A DNA stretch of 64,000 nucleotides from Oscillospiraceae bacterium (GTDB lineage Bacteria; Bacillota; Clostridia; Oscillospirales; Ruminococcaceae): positions 1-64,000 of the forward strand of contig JAGAWT010000006.1 in the NCBI GenBank assembly GCA_018110985.1. The letters are read 5' to 3'. The notes under the pieces are model-generated. The model was not told the DNA's origin and ran no database searches. It saw nothing but the letters and a program-made list of their open reading frames with translations. Of this stretch, positions 36,408-45,183 are shown in pieces. The position numbers and the translations under genes are program-made. How positions within the stretch are numbered: position 1 is the first letter of the stretch; every line of letters starts with the position of its first letter.

Positions 36408-37220
36408 TCAGGTGCCCTTTTTGGGTCTGAGCAGCTTTCTGATAGGCTTTACCTTCCGTTCGCCGTTTCTTTTCAGAAGCTCCTCCGCCAGTTTTTCGTA
36501 GCTGTCCGCTCCCTTTGAGAAGCGGTCGTAGAATATTATGGGCTTCCCGAAGCTGGGAGCCTCCGAAAGACGCACATTTCTGGGTATCATGGTCTTGAAA
36601 GGCTTGTCGGGGAAATGCTTTTTCACCTCGTTTACCACCTGATTGGTAAGGTTGAGCCTTGAATCCGCCATGGTAAAAAGTATGCCCTCTATCTCCAGGT
36701 CGGGGTTGTAGCGCTGCTTTATCCTGCGTATACTCTCCACGAGCTGTGAAAGGCCTTCAAGGGAGTAGAACTCGCACTGCAGGGGTATGAGCACGCTGTC
36801 CGCCGCACAAAGGGCATTTATGGTAAGTATGGAAAGGGAGGGAGGGCAGTCTATAAGGATATAGTCAAAGCTGTCCTTCACCGTCAGGAGCTGCATTTTC
36901 AGCCTGTTCGCCCTGTTCTCCTCGTTTGCGAGCTCCACCTCGGCACCTGCCAGCCCCAGCGTGGAGCAGATGATGGAAACATTGGCAAAATCCGTTTCCA
37001 GAATGGCATTATCAATCTTTTCCGTCCCCATGAGCACATCATAGGAGGTGACACCCAGTCCCTTTTTGCTGATGCCGAAGCCGCTGGTACAGTTCCCCTG
37101 GGGGTCAAGATCCACGCACAGCACCCTTTTGTCCCTTATGCCCAGGGATGCCGCAAGGTTCACTGCGGTGGTGGATTTTCCCACGCCGCCCTTCTGGTTG
37201 GCAACTGCTATTATCTTCAT
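36408..37220 (-). CDS. ParA/Soj-type chromosome partitioning ATPase
   Basis: 270 residues. The deviant Walker A KGGVGKSTTAVNLAASL is at about 10, the DLDPQGN switch at about 38, and DYILIDCPPSLS at about 120. The C-terminus is basic (KRNGERKVKPIRKLLRPKK), as expected for non-specific DNA binding. No ParB/Spo0J gene or parS site was found next to it, and it is not near an origin cluster. It may be the chromosomal Soj or an orphan ParA. Confidence 0.9.
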   Translation of the reverse strand: MKIIAVANQKGGVGKSTTAVNLAASLGIRDKRVLCVDLDPQGNCTSGFGISKKGLGVTSYDVLMGTEKIDNAILETDFANVSIICSTLGLAGAEVELANEENRANRLKMQLLTVKDSFDYILIDCPPSLSILTINALCAADSVLIPLQCEFYSLEGLSQLVESIRRIKQRYNPDLEIEGILFTMADSRLNLTNQVVNEVKKHFPDKPFKTMIPRNVRLSEAPSFGKPIIFYDRFSKGADSYEKLAEELLKRNGERKVKPIRKLLRPKKGT

Positions 37221-37247
37221 TTAAAATCACCTTTGATCGTTTTATTT

Positions 37248-38027
37248 TCAGAAGCTGAAATACCTGCTCTCCTGCGGCAGGGCAGCCATGAGCATATAGT
37301 GGACGTCCCTTTCAAAGCCCGCCCTCATAAGTGCAGTCTCCGTTTCCCGCTCCGCAAGTACAGGGTCGTTGTTGTGCTGTGAAAGGTGCCCCAGTATGAG
37401 CCTTTCGGCACCTGCCTTCACCAGCTTCACCGCAAGCTCCGCACACTGACTGTTTTCAAGGTGCCCGTCATAGGAGGCTATGCGCTCTTTCAGCTCTCTC
37501 GGATAGGGCCCCCGGGAGAGCATACCCATATCGTAATTGGACTCTATGAGGGCTGCCTTTACACCGGAAAGCGCATCCAAAACATCCTCCGTGACGGTGC
37601 CGAGGTCGGTGCAGACCGCACAGGAGACTTTGTCCGTATCTATACGGTAGCAGCAGGGAGAAACAGCATCGTGAAAGGTCTTTACGGCCGTCACGCAAAA
37701 GCTGCCTGCCTTTACGGGCACACCCGGCTCCACCGAATGAGATGCGGAGCACAGAAGCCCCGCATCAAGGAGCCTGTCAAGCGTAGCCCCTCTTGAATAG
37801 ACAGGTATGCCTGTTGACTTGGTGAAAACCTTCAGACCCTTTATGTGGTCCGTATGCTCGTGGGTGATGAACAGCCCCTTTACTGCCTGCAAAGCTATGC
37901 CTCTGCTCTCAAGCGCAGCCTTTACCCTTGCCGCAGACACGCCGCAGTCGATAAGTATGCCCTCATCACTGTTCCCCACATAGGTACAGTTCCCGCTGCT
38001 GGAGGAGAAAAAGGGGTATATCCTCAC
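37248..38027 (-). CDS. Metallo-beta-lactamase-fold hydrolase (WalJ/YycJ-like)
   Basis: 259 residues. The metal-binding motif THEHTDH is at about 56-62, preceded by the family start FFSSSSGNCTYVG and a DCGVSAARV segment. Later metal ligands fit ALIESNYDMGML and LILGHLSQHN. The family includes YycJ/WalJ, a 5'-exonuclease linked to mismatch repair and the WalK/R operon. It overlaps the upstream esterase gene by four bases. Confidence 0.85.
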   Translation of the reverse strand: MRIYPFFSSSSGNCTYVGNSDEGILIDCGVSAARVKAALESRGIALQAVKGLFITHEHTDHIKGLKVFTKSTGIPVYSRGATLDRLLDAGLLCSASHSVEPGVPVKAGSFCVTAVKTFHDAVSPCCYRIDTDKVSCAVCTDLGTVTEDVLDALSGVKAALIESNYDMGMLSRGPYPRELKERIASYDGHLENSQCAELAVKLVKAGAERLILGHLSQHNNDPVLAERETETALMRAGFERDVHYMLMAALPQESRYFSF

Positions 38028-39088
38028 AGCCCCATATCCTCAAACAGGCTGTTTATCTTCTTTGACAGGACATCTGCCATCTTTTCGTGGGTAATGGCAG
38101 AGGGGTGCCAGTCTACTGCAACTCCGTCGTTCTTTTCGTCCTGAACATCCAGCAGCACGAAGCAGATCCTGTCGTCGTGACGCTGCTTAAAGCTCTCTGT
38201 CTGCCGTGCTATGGCATCCTTCAGGCTGTCCCCCATGACTCCGTAGGTGCAGACTATATATGTATCGGGGTATTTTTCCCTTATAAGATCCAGCATACGG
38301 GCATAAGCCCTTTCAAAATCCGCTTCTCTTTCGGGGATGCCCTTTGTCCATGAATGGTCGTTGGTCCCGTCCGCAAAGACCACCACCTGCGGCTGATCCT
38401 TACCGTCATAGGGGGTGTATTTTCCTCTCTCAACTCCCATGGAGCGTTCAAGGGGGCTGTCGGTGTAGGGGAAAATGTCCTTGAAAAGCCAGTCATCAAG
38501 GGGCTTTTCGGCAGTCTCATCCACATAGGCCGTCATAACGCCCATCCCCGACCAGGACACAAAGCGGAAGCGGGAGCGGCACTTTCCTGCCGTAAGGAAG
38601 GCATAGCCTTTCAGTGGATTCTCGGTCTCCGTGGAGAAGGTGCCCCCTTCGTACTTTCCGTCTATGCCGTAGCCGCAGGTGATGGAATCCCCCACGAATT
38701 CGATGAGCCTTTCGGGCTGCGCACCTGATACGGCATTCATCCTGCCGTCGATCTCTATACATTTCAGACCGCATTTTGCAAATGCCGCCTCGGAGAGCTT
38801 CATTATACATACCCTGACTTTTCTGCACTCTCCCTCGTAAAGGGTGACCACATTTTCCTTTTGGTCGAGACGGAGCTTCCTGTCCAGCACGCCGTCGATA
38901 AATATGCCTATCCACGCCCTGTACTGCTCCTCGGCGGGACAGAGGTCGGAAAGGATGGTGGCAGCGGCTCTGCTGCCCTCAAATTCAAACTCCGCAAAGG
39001 AACAGGTGTAGTCAAGGTACACACACCCGCTGCGTTCAAGTGTCCTTCCGCAGATCCTGACAAAAGGGTCATTGTAATTAACGATCAT
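38024..39088 (-). CDS. SGNH/GDSL hydrolase, carbohydrate esterase family 2-like
   Basis: 354 residues. An N-terminal beta-sandwich (about 1-125) is followed by an SGNH domain. The catalytic Ser is in EFVGDSITCGYG (about 131), the GxND block is ADGTNDHSW (about 240), and the Asp/His pair is DWHPS (about 330). Domain order and motifs match CE2 deacetylases, which remove acetyl groups from xylan or glucomannan. No signal peptide is seen, so a cytoplasmic role on imported oligosaccharides is inferred. Starts and stops overlap by four bases with the GGDEF gene before it and the hydrolase after it. Confidence 0.8.
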   Translation of the reverse strand: MIVNYNDPFVRICGRTLERSGCVYLDYTCSFAEFEFEGSRAAATILSDLCPAEEQYRAWIGIFIDGVLDRKLRLDQKENVVTLYEGECRKVRVCIMKLSEAAFAKCGLKCIEIDGRMNAVSGAQPERLIEFVGDSITCGYGIDGKYEGGTFSTETENPLKGYAFLTAGKCRSRFRFVSWSGMGVMTAYVDETAEKPLDDWLFKDIFPYTDSPLERSMGVERGKYTPYDGKDQPQVVVFADGTNDHSWTKGIPEREADFERAYARMLDLIREKYPDTYIVCTYGVMGDSLKDAIARQTESFKQRHDDRICFVLLDVQDEKNDGVAVDWHPSAITHEKMADVLSKKINSLFEDMGL

Positions 39089-41022
39089 TTTCTTTGCACC
39101 TTTTTCCTCGTCTTTTCTTTGTACATCCTTGCATCGGCAGTCTTTATCACGCTGTTCAGGTCCTCGGAGGCGCTGCCCATGGCATAGCCCGCACTGGCAG
39201 TTACCGCAAACGGCTTATTCAGCTTGCGTGACATCTGGGAAAGGTAGAACTCCAGATCCTCCAGCCTTTCCGCCAGTCCTCTTTCGTCGTAGTCCCCTGC
39301 ACCCAGGATGTAGAATTCGTCTCCGCCCGCTCTTATACAGTATTCCGAAGCGGAGGTTATCATCTTTGAGCAGCGTGCCAGCAGGTCGATGGCTATATCG
39401 CCGCATTCATGGCCGTAGGTATCATTTATCGCCTTCAGGCCGTCCATATCTATGACTATCGCCATAAAGCCCGAATCATGGGCGCTTTCCTTTATGACTT
39501 CAAGGGCGTGATCCATTCCCCTTCTGTTGTAGAGACCCGTCATCTTGTCCACCATGGCGGCATTTCTCAGCCGCTGCTTGGAACGGATGAGCTCTATGGC
39601 GTTGTTTACGTTCCTCACCCAGAAATGGAACACCTGCCCTATCTTGTGCTTCTGACCTATGTCGCACTGCAGTGCGATATAGCCTAAGGTGTCATCCTCA
39701 AAATGCAGCGGGGCAAAGTAAAAAACGGAAGGCTCGTGCTCCGCATCCAGAGCGGGCAGCATCTGCGATGTATCAAACATATACCTGCTCACTACGGAAT
39801 AGTGGGAGTCGCCGCCCACAGGGGCATGACCCTCGCAGACAGCGTGTATCACATTGTCCATCCCGGGCGGGTAGCCCTTTTCCAGCTTGGTCGAGGTATC
39901 AGTCCAGTCCGGGCGCAGGCATATCCACATATTGGAATAGGGCCTGAGCAGCCAGCAGGAATCCATTATCTCCCTGTAACAGCTCTCCACCCCATTTGCG
40001 GCGGTGTACCTTTCAAGGGTATAGCTGTTGAGTATCATGGGGAGGTCTGTCTTCTGGTCTATATCGGGATCGGAAAAATCCGTGTTGTATTTGTAGAGCG
40101 AGCCTGACAGGCGGCTCTTGAACATCTCTATATCCATATCGCAGCCGCAGCTCAGACAAGGGATGAGGCCGCTCTTGGTATGTACGGGAGGTATCAGCTC
40201 CCGCCCCGGCTCTATACGGGAAACAAGACTGTTCACAGCCTTATGTACGGCATAGGAAAGGTCGGGGGTGTAGGATGTGACGGAAGGAGAGTGGAGAAGA
40301 GATTCGGAGGTGGAATCGTAGCCTGTCACCAGAATGTCCTCCGGCACCCTTATGCCGTTTTCCGTAAGCGCCTTTATGACCCCCATCGCCATATGGTCGG
40401 AGGCTGCAATGACCGCACGGGGACGCTCCGCTTCTCCGGAGACTATCTTTTCTGCCAGCTCTCTTCCGCCGCTGTACCAGTAATCCCCGTAAAACACCCT
40501 GCTGTCCGGGAACTCAAGACCTCTGCGGGCATACTCGCCCTTTATCCCCGCCACTCTTTCCTCGGTGACATCGATCCCCTTCGTTCCCGTAAGGAACAGC
40601 ACCTTGTCCGGATTCACTCCGTGGTGATCCAGTATATGGGAGGTGACTGCGGCTATGCCCTCTCTGTCATCCGTCTTTATGCACTCATAGTCCTCACATG
40701 GGAGATCCACGCAGACAACAGGCTTTTTGCACTCCCTTTTCAGCTTCTTCCCTATCTTATCCACAAGGTAAAAGTCGTTGTTCTCCTCAAGGGATATGGT
40801 GCCGACTATAACACCATCCAGCCTGTCAAAGTTCATCAGCTCGTAGATATTGAGCTCGCCCCTGAGATAGTCCTTGTAAAGGTGGGAGGACTGCACCAGC
40901 GTGGTGAACACTGCCGCATCGTAGCCGTAAAGGGCACACGCCTCGGCTATGCCGTCCAGGAACCTCTGCTGATATGCCGATTCCGGGTAGGCTATGATAA
41001 CCCCTATTATCTTTCTGTCCAT
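39085..41022 (-). CDS. Second ligand-binding sensor/GGDEF diguanylate cyclase
   Basis: 645 residues from the ATG at 41022 (a GGTGAT site precedes it). Residues about 1-280 are a LacI/periplasmic-binding-type sensor (IGVIIAYPESAYQQRFLDG; AVIAASDHMAMGVIKAL; ILVTGYDSTSES) with no export signal. A CLSCGCDMD segment follows, much like the Cys-rich SHSCGCHP in the paralogue at 22654-24588. The GGDEF domain (about 485-640) is intact: RAGGDEF, DMDGLKAINDTYGH. No RxxD inhibitory site precedes it. Its four-base overlap with the CE2-like esterase suggests that the sensed ligand may be a plant-cell-wall sugar. Confidence 0.85.
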   Translation of the reverse strand: MDRKIIGVIIAYPESAYQQRFLDGIAEACALYGYDAAVFTTLVQSSHLYKDYLRGELNIYELMNFDRLDGVIVGTISLEENNDFYLVDKIGKKLKRECKKPVVCVDLPCEDYECIKTDDREGIAAVTSHILDHHGVNPDKVLFLTGTKGIDVTEERVAGIKGEYARRGLEFPDSRVFYGDYWYSGGRELAEKIVSGEAERPRAVIAASDHMAMGVIKALTENGIRVPEDILVTGYDSTSESLLHSPSVTSYTPDLSYAVHKAVNSLVSRIEPGRELIPPVHTKSGLIPCLSCGCDMDIEMFKSRLSGSLYKYNTDFSDPDIDQKTDLPMILNSYTLERYTAANGVESCYREIMDSCWLLRPYSNMWICLRPDWTDTSTKLEKGYPPGMDNVIHAVCEGHAPVGGDSHYSVVSRYMFDTSQMLPALDAEHEPSVFYFAPLHFEDDTLGYIALQCDIGQKHKIGQVFHFWVRNVNNAIELIRSKQRLRNAAMVDKMTGLYNRRGMDHALEVIKESAHDSGFMAIVIDMDGLKAINDTYGHECGDIAIDLLARCSKMITSASEYCIRAGGDEFYILGAGDYDERGLAERLEDLEFYLSQMSRKLNKPFAVTASAGYAMGSASEDLNSVIKTADARMYKEKTRKKVQRK

Positions 41023-41112
41023 GATATCACCACGCATCGCTCTCAAAGCGCCGCAAAACGCCTGTTTTCAGCCTGTTTTCGGGTACTTTTCCGCAAAATT
41101 GCAACTCTTTTA

Positions 41113-41141
41113 ATTTTACCACAATATCAATGCTTTGTCAA
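41113..41141 (-). promoter_or_regulatory. Promoter of the second GGDEF operon
   Basis: On the minus strand TTGACA (41141-41136), 17 bases, TAAAAT (41118-41113), 91 bases before the ATG at 41022. Confidence 0.8.
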
Positions 41142-41156
41142 ATCTTTTTTTTATCC

Positions 41157-41185
41157 TTGACAAGCAGTGTGTGATAGGTTATAAT
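41157..41185 (+). promoter_or_regulatory. Consensus promoter of glmU
   Basis: TTGACA (41157-41162), 17 bases, TATAAT (41180-41185), a full consensus match. Its -35 box is only 15 bases from the divergent GGDEF -35 box, so the polymerases would compete for space. Confidence 0.85.
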
Positions 41186-41253
41186 TAAAGGGTATGTGAA
41201 TTACGGATAGCTGTGGATCGGCTTTTGAATATACTTTAAGGAGCGGTGATACA

Positions 41254-42651
41254 ATGGGCGAAAACTCGGTCTGCGCCGTGATACTGGCAGGTGGACAGGG
41301 GAAAAGGATGCGTTCCGACCTTCCGAAAGCCATGTGCGAGGTGCTGGGCGTCCCCATGATAGACTGGGTCATCAAAGCCTGCAGGGGCTGCGGTATAGAT
41401 GATATCTGCGTTGTTACGGGCTACGGGCGTGAGGTGCTGGAGAAGCACCTTGAAGGCAGGTGCCATACGGTCGTCCAGTCCGAGCGCAGAGGCACGGGTC
41501 ACGCAGTCATGATGGCAAAGGACTGGCTGCGGGAGCGCAAAAGCAAGGATGTGGTGATCCTCAACGGGGATGCGCCCTTTATCGACAGCGGCACTCTGCT
41601 GGCGGCTCTGTGGCAGCACAGGGACAGAAAGGACGACGTGACCGTTATCACCGCTATGGCGGAGGACCCTGCCGGAGCAGGGCGTATCATCCGCAAAAGC
41701 GGCGCTCTGGCAGGCATAGTGGAGGAAAAGGACGCCACGGACGAGCAGCGGCTCATAAAGGAAGTGAACACGGGTGCCTTCTGGTTCGGCACGGACAGGC
41801 TCCTGGGAGCCCTTGACAGGCTGAGCCCCAACAACGCCCAGGGAGAATACTACATCACCGATGCGGTATACATCATCCTTTCAGACGGAGGCAGGGCAGG
41901 TGCCCACATGGCCGACGACCCGGATGCGGTGCTCAGCGCCAACGACCGCAGAGCCCTTCTAAAGCTCAACACAGCCGCCAGATACAAGGTCATAGAACGT
42001 CTCCTTGACGGGGGAGTGGAGTTTGACTGCACCGACGGTGTCATTATAGGGAATGATGTTGCCGTAGGAAAGGGCACCAAGATACTGAAAGGCACCATCC
42101 TCAGAGGGAACACCCGCATAGGTGAGGGCTGCGTCATAGGTCCGGACTGTCTCCTGGACGATACCGAGGTAGGAGACGGCAGCAGGCTGAATACGGTCCA
42201 GAGCCGGGATGCCGTGGTAGGAAAGAATGTTTCCGTGGGTCCTTTCGTGCAGCTCCGCCCGGGAACCGTCATCAAGGACGGTGTAAAGATAGGCGACTTT
42301 GTGGAGATCAAGAATTCCGTTATCGGTGAGAACACTGCCGTTTCCCACCTTACCTATGTCGGCGACAGCGACGTGGGCAGAGGAGTGAATTTCGGCTGCG
42401 GGGTCGCAACAGCGAACTACGACGGAGAGAAGAAGTTCCGCACCGTTATCGGGGACAATGCCTTTATTGGCTGCAACACCAACCTTGTGGCTCCCGTGAA
42501 GGTGGGGAATGCCGCCTACACTGCCGCAGGCTCCACCATCACGAGGGATGTGCCCGACGGCGCACTGGCGGTGGAGAGAGCCGACACACGCCTCAGGGAG
42601 GACTTCGGCTTTCAGCGCCTGAAGAGCAGGATAGAAAAGAACAGCAGATAA
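41254..42651 (+). CDS. glmU: Bifunctional GlcNAc-1-P uridyltransferase / GlcN-1-P acetyltransferase GlmU
   Basis: 465 residues. It makes UDP-GlcNAc for peptidoglycan. The N-terminal uridyltransferase has LAGGQGKRMRSDLPK (about 12) and a GDAPF loop (about 106). The C-terminal left-handed beta-helix of hexapeptide repeats starts near 255 (IGNDVAVGKGTKILKGTI). It includes the acetyltransferase loop HLTYVGDSDVGRGVNFG (His at about 365). AAGGAG lies ten bases before the ATG. prs follows, as in Bacillus (glmU-prs). Confidence 0.96.
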   Translation: MGENSVCAVILAGGQGKRMRSDLPKAMCEVLGVPMIDWVIKACRGCGIDDICVVTGYGREVLEKHLEGRCHTVVQSERRGTGHAVMMAKDWLRERKSKDVVILNGDAPFIDSGTLLAALWQHRDRKDDVTVITAMAEDPAGAGRIIRKSGALAGIVEEKDATDEQRLIKEVNTGAFWFGTDRLLGALDRLSPNNAQGEYYITDAVYIILSDGGRAGAHMADDPDAVLSANDRRALLKLNTAARYKVIERLLDGGVEFDCTDGVIIGNDVAVGKGTKILKGTILRGNTRIGEGCVIGPDCLLDDTEVGDGSRLNTVQSRDAVVGKNVSVGPFVQLRPGTVIKDGVKIGDFVEIKNSVIGENTAVSHLTYVGDSDVGRGVNFGCGVATANYDGEKKFRTVIGDNAFIGCNTNLVAPVKVGNAAYTAAGSTITRDVPDGALAVERADTRLREDFGFQRLKSRIEKNSR

Positions 42652-42699
42652 GGCTTATATACGGGAAAAGAGAAAGCCCCCGTTTTAAGTATAGACCAT

Positions 42700-42727
42700 G
42701 GTATTATCGGTCTTTAGGCATAATACC
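42700..42727. promoter_or_regulatory. Inverted repeat upstream of prs, possible operator
   Basis: GGTATTAT (42700-42707) and ATAATACC (42720-42727) are perfect 8-bp arms separated by 12 bases, 28 bases before the prs ATG. It does not match the PurR box known from Bacillus. Either a regulator site or a leader hairpin is possible. Confidence 0.4.
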
Positions 42728-42755
42728 GGAAGAATGAATATCGGAGGATCATATT

Positions 42756-43715
42756 ATGAATGTACACGGCAAGGATATCAAGATCTTTACGGGAAATTCC
42801 AACCCCAAGGTCGCCAAGGGCATAGCCGATGCGCTGGGTCTTGAACTGGGTCAGTCGGAAGTAGTCACCTTTTCCGACGGCGAGGTGAGCGTTTCCATAA
42901 AGGAGAGCGTAAGAGGCTCCGACGTTTTTGTGGTGCAGTCCACCAGCTACCCCGTAAACGATCATCTGATGGAGCTGCTCATCATGATAGATGCGTTCAA
43001 GCGTGCATCTGCCGGAAGGATCACAGCTGTTATACCCTATATGGGCTATGCAAGGCAGGACAGAAAGGCTAAGGCGAGAGATCCCATCTCAGCAAAGCTG
43101 GTAGCCGATATCATAACCACAGCAGGCGCAGACCGCATCCTTTCCATGGATCTTCACTGCCCCCAGATACAGGGCTTTTTCAATATCCCGGTGGATCATC
43201 TTCTGGGTGTGCCCAACCTTGTTCCCTACTTCATCGAGAAGTACAAGGACAACAAGGACAATACTGTCATAGTTTCCCCCGACCTGGGCTCCGTTACCCG
43301 TGCAAGAAACTTCGCAGCCAAGTTCGATGCTCCCCTTGCCATAGTTGACAAGCGCCGCCAGAAGGCTAATGTCAGCGAGGTAATGAATATCATCGGCGAT
43401 GTCCGTGACAAGGATGTTATAATCGTGGATGACATGATAGACACCGCAGGCACCCTCTGCAACGCAGCCAAGGCTATCGTTGAGAAGGGCGGCGCAAGGA
43501 GCGTATGCGCCTGTGCTACCCATGGTGTGCTCTCAGGCCCCGCTATCGAAAGGATAAACGCAAGTGTCATAAGCGAGGTAGTCCTTCTTGACACCATCGC
43601 CCTTCCCGATGAAAAGAAGAGCGACAAGATAAAGCTCCTGCCTGTTGCTCCCGTATTTGCACAGGCTATACAGAGGATCTACAACGACACTCCCATATCC
43701 CCCATGTTCAAGTGA
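42756..43715 (+). CDS. prs: Ribose-phosphate pyrophosphokinase
   Basis: 319 residues. It converts ribose 5-phosphate and ATP to PRPP, needed for purine, pyrimidine and NAD synthesis. The flexible loop DRKAKARDPISAKLVAD is at about 105. The DLHCPQIQGFFNIPVDH signature (about 132) and the PRPP-binding VDDMIDTAGTL (about 227) are intact. GGAGG lies eight bases before the ATG. Confidence 0.97.
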   Translation: MNVHGKDIKIFTGNSNPKVAKGIADALGLELGQSEVVTFSDGEVSVSIKESVRGSDVFVVQSTSYPVNDHLMELLIMIDAFKRASAGRITAVIPYMGYARQDRKAKARDPISAKLVADIITTAGADRILSMDLHCPQIQGFFNIPVDHLLGVPNLVPYFIEKYKDNKDNTVIVSPDLGSVTRARNFAAKFDAPLAIVDKRRQKANVSEVMNIIGDVRDKDVIIVDDMIDTAGTLCNAAKAIVEKGGARSVCACATHGVLSGPAIERINASVISEVVLLDTIALPDEKKSDKIKLLPVAPVFAQAIQRIYNDTPISPMFK

Positions 43716-43748
43716 TCGTTATCCCGGCTTTTGTAAGAGGTGCCCTTC

Positions 43749-44528
43749 ATGTATGAGAGATACAAGACCCTCTGCGACTACTGGCGCAGCCTGAACATCC
43801 GCACTGCGGACGATCTTGAAAACGCAGTCGAGGAAAAGGGCGTCCTGTTTGCCTACCATTCGGGAAAGATCGAAAATGACAGGGTGACCTACTATGACAC
43901 CAAGGAGATCTTCGATCATGACGGCGTCACCTCTTACACCGGGGATCTGCGCACCCTCTTTGAGCTTTACAATGCAAAGCAGGCGTACAGGCGCTTTCTT
44001 GACGCATTCGGAGAGGGCAGGAAACTGGATGAGTCCCTTGTAAAGGAGTTTCATTACCTTCTCACCCGCAGCACCTACACCGAAAGGCGATGGAAGCAGG
44101 GAGAAAGACCCGGAGAATACAAGCACCATGACTATGTGGTCGGTATAGACGAGGTAGGCGCACTTCCGGAGGACGTAGGAGACGAGATGTCAGAGCTTAT
44201 AGGCGACATAAACAGCGACCCCGGAAAGATCATGTCTTCCGATGAAAGCATACTTACGGCTGCCGCCTTCTTTCACGCAAAGTTTGAGAATATCCACCCC
44301 TTCTCCGACGGGAACGGGCGCACAGGCAGGCTTTGCATGAACTACCTTCTTGTGAGCATGGGACATCCTCCCGCTGTCATCCATGAGGAGGACAGGAGAT
44401 CATATTACAGTGCCCTGTCTGCCTGGGATCGTGATACGCAGATAGGACCTCTGAAAAGCTTTTTGGAGGAACAGCAGTACAAAACATGGCGGAACCGTCT
44501 CGAAAGAGCGGGGATAACATTACAGTGA
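43749..44528 (+). CDS. Fic-domain protein with N-terminal inhibitory motif
   Basis: 259 residues from the ATG at 43749 (AGAGG eight bases before); a GTG at 43740 is in frame. The Fic core HPFSDGNGRTGRLCMN (about 182) has the catalytic His and all phosphate-binding residues of AMP-transferases. Near the start SGKIEN (about 37-42) fits the (S/T)xxxE(G/N) inhibitory helix, so this is a class II self-inhibited Fic. A possible flap/target site lies before the core. The target is unknown. It lies 33 bases after prs and ten before pth, so coexpression with them is likely. Confidence 0.88.
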   Translation: MYERYKTLCDYWRSLNIRTADDLENAVEEKGVLFAYHSGKIENDRVTYYDTKEIFDHDGVTSYTGDLRTLFELYNAKQAYRRFLDAFGEGRKLDESLVKEFHYLLTRSTYTERRWKQGERPGEYKHHDYVVGIDEVGALPEDVGDEMSELIGDINSDPGKIMSSDESILTAAAFFHAKFENIHPFSDGNGRTGRLCMNYLLVSMGHPPAVIHEEDRRSYYSALSAWDRDTQIGPLKSFLEEQQYKTWRNRLERAGITLQ

Positions 44529-44537
44529 TGGGATAAA

Positions 44538-45173
44538 ATGAGTATATTCGATATTTTCGCACAGCTTGAAAAGGAAAAGAAAGGCTCCGACAGCACCCCT
44601 GCGGGTCAGGTGGAGTTTATAGTCGTAGGTCTGGGGAACCCGGGTGCAAAGTACGAAAGCACCCGCCACAACGCAGGCTTTATGGCGGTGGACACCCTGG
44701 CGGAGAAAAAGGGCTTTGACATCAAAAAGCTCAGATTCAAGTCCCTTGTGGGGGACACGGTGATATCCGGGAAGCGGTGCCTTGTGATGAAGCCCTCCAC
44801 CTTTATGAACAGCAGCGGAGAAGCAGTTGTGGAAGCTATGAACTTCTACAAGGTGCCCATAGAGAATGTCCTTGTCTGTGTGGATGATATAAACCTGGAG
44901 CCCGGAAAGCTGCGTATACGGCGAAAGGGCAGCGACGGCGGGCATAACGGTCTCAAAAGCATAATCTATCTCACAGGGTCGGATGATTTCCCCCGCATAA
45001 GGATCGGAGTGGGGAAAAAGCCGTACAAGGAAATGGATCTGGCAGACTGGGTGCTGGGAAATATCCCGAAGGAGGATCTTCCCGCCATGCACGAGGCAGC
45101 CGACAAGGCCTGTGAGGCAATAGAGCTTATAGTTGCCGGTCAGACCGACAAGGCAATGAACACCGTAAACTGA
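44538..45173 (+). CDS. pth: Peptidyl-tRNA hydrolase
   Basis: 211 residues. It recycles peptidyl-tRNA released from ribosomes. Conserved sites are VGLGNPGAKYESTRHNAGF (Asn and catalytic His), PSTFMNSSGEAV and VDDINLEPGKLRIRRKG, plus GGHNGLKSI. An extra ~25 residues at the N-terminus (FDIFAQLEKEKKGSDS) precede the usual start. No in-frame ATG exists nearer the core, so the extension is probably real. The ribosome site is weak (TGGGAT). purB follows after ten bases. Confidence 0.95.
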   Translation: MSIFDIFAQLEKEKKGSDSTPAGQVEFIVVGLGNPGAKYESTRHNAGFMAVDTLAEKKGFDIKKLRFKSLVGDTVISGKRCLVMKPSTFMNSSGEAVVEAMNFYKVPIENVLVCVDDINLEPGKLRIRRKGSDGGHNGLKSIIYLTGSDDFPRIRIGVGKKPYKEMDLADWVLGNIPKEDLPAMHEAADKACEAIELIVAGQTDKAMNTVN

Positions 45174-45183
45174 AAGGAAAGCT

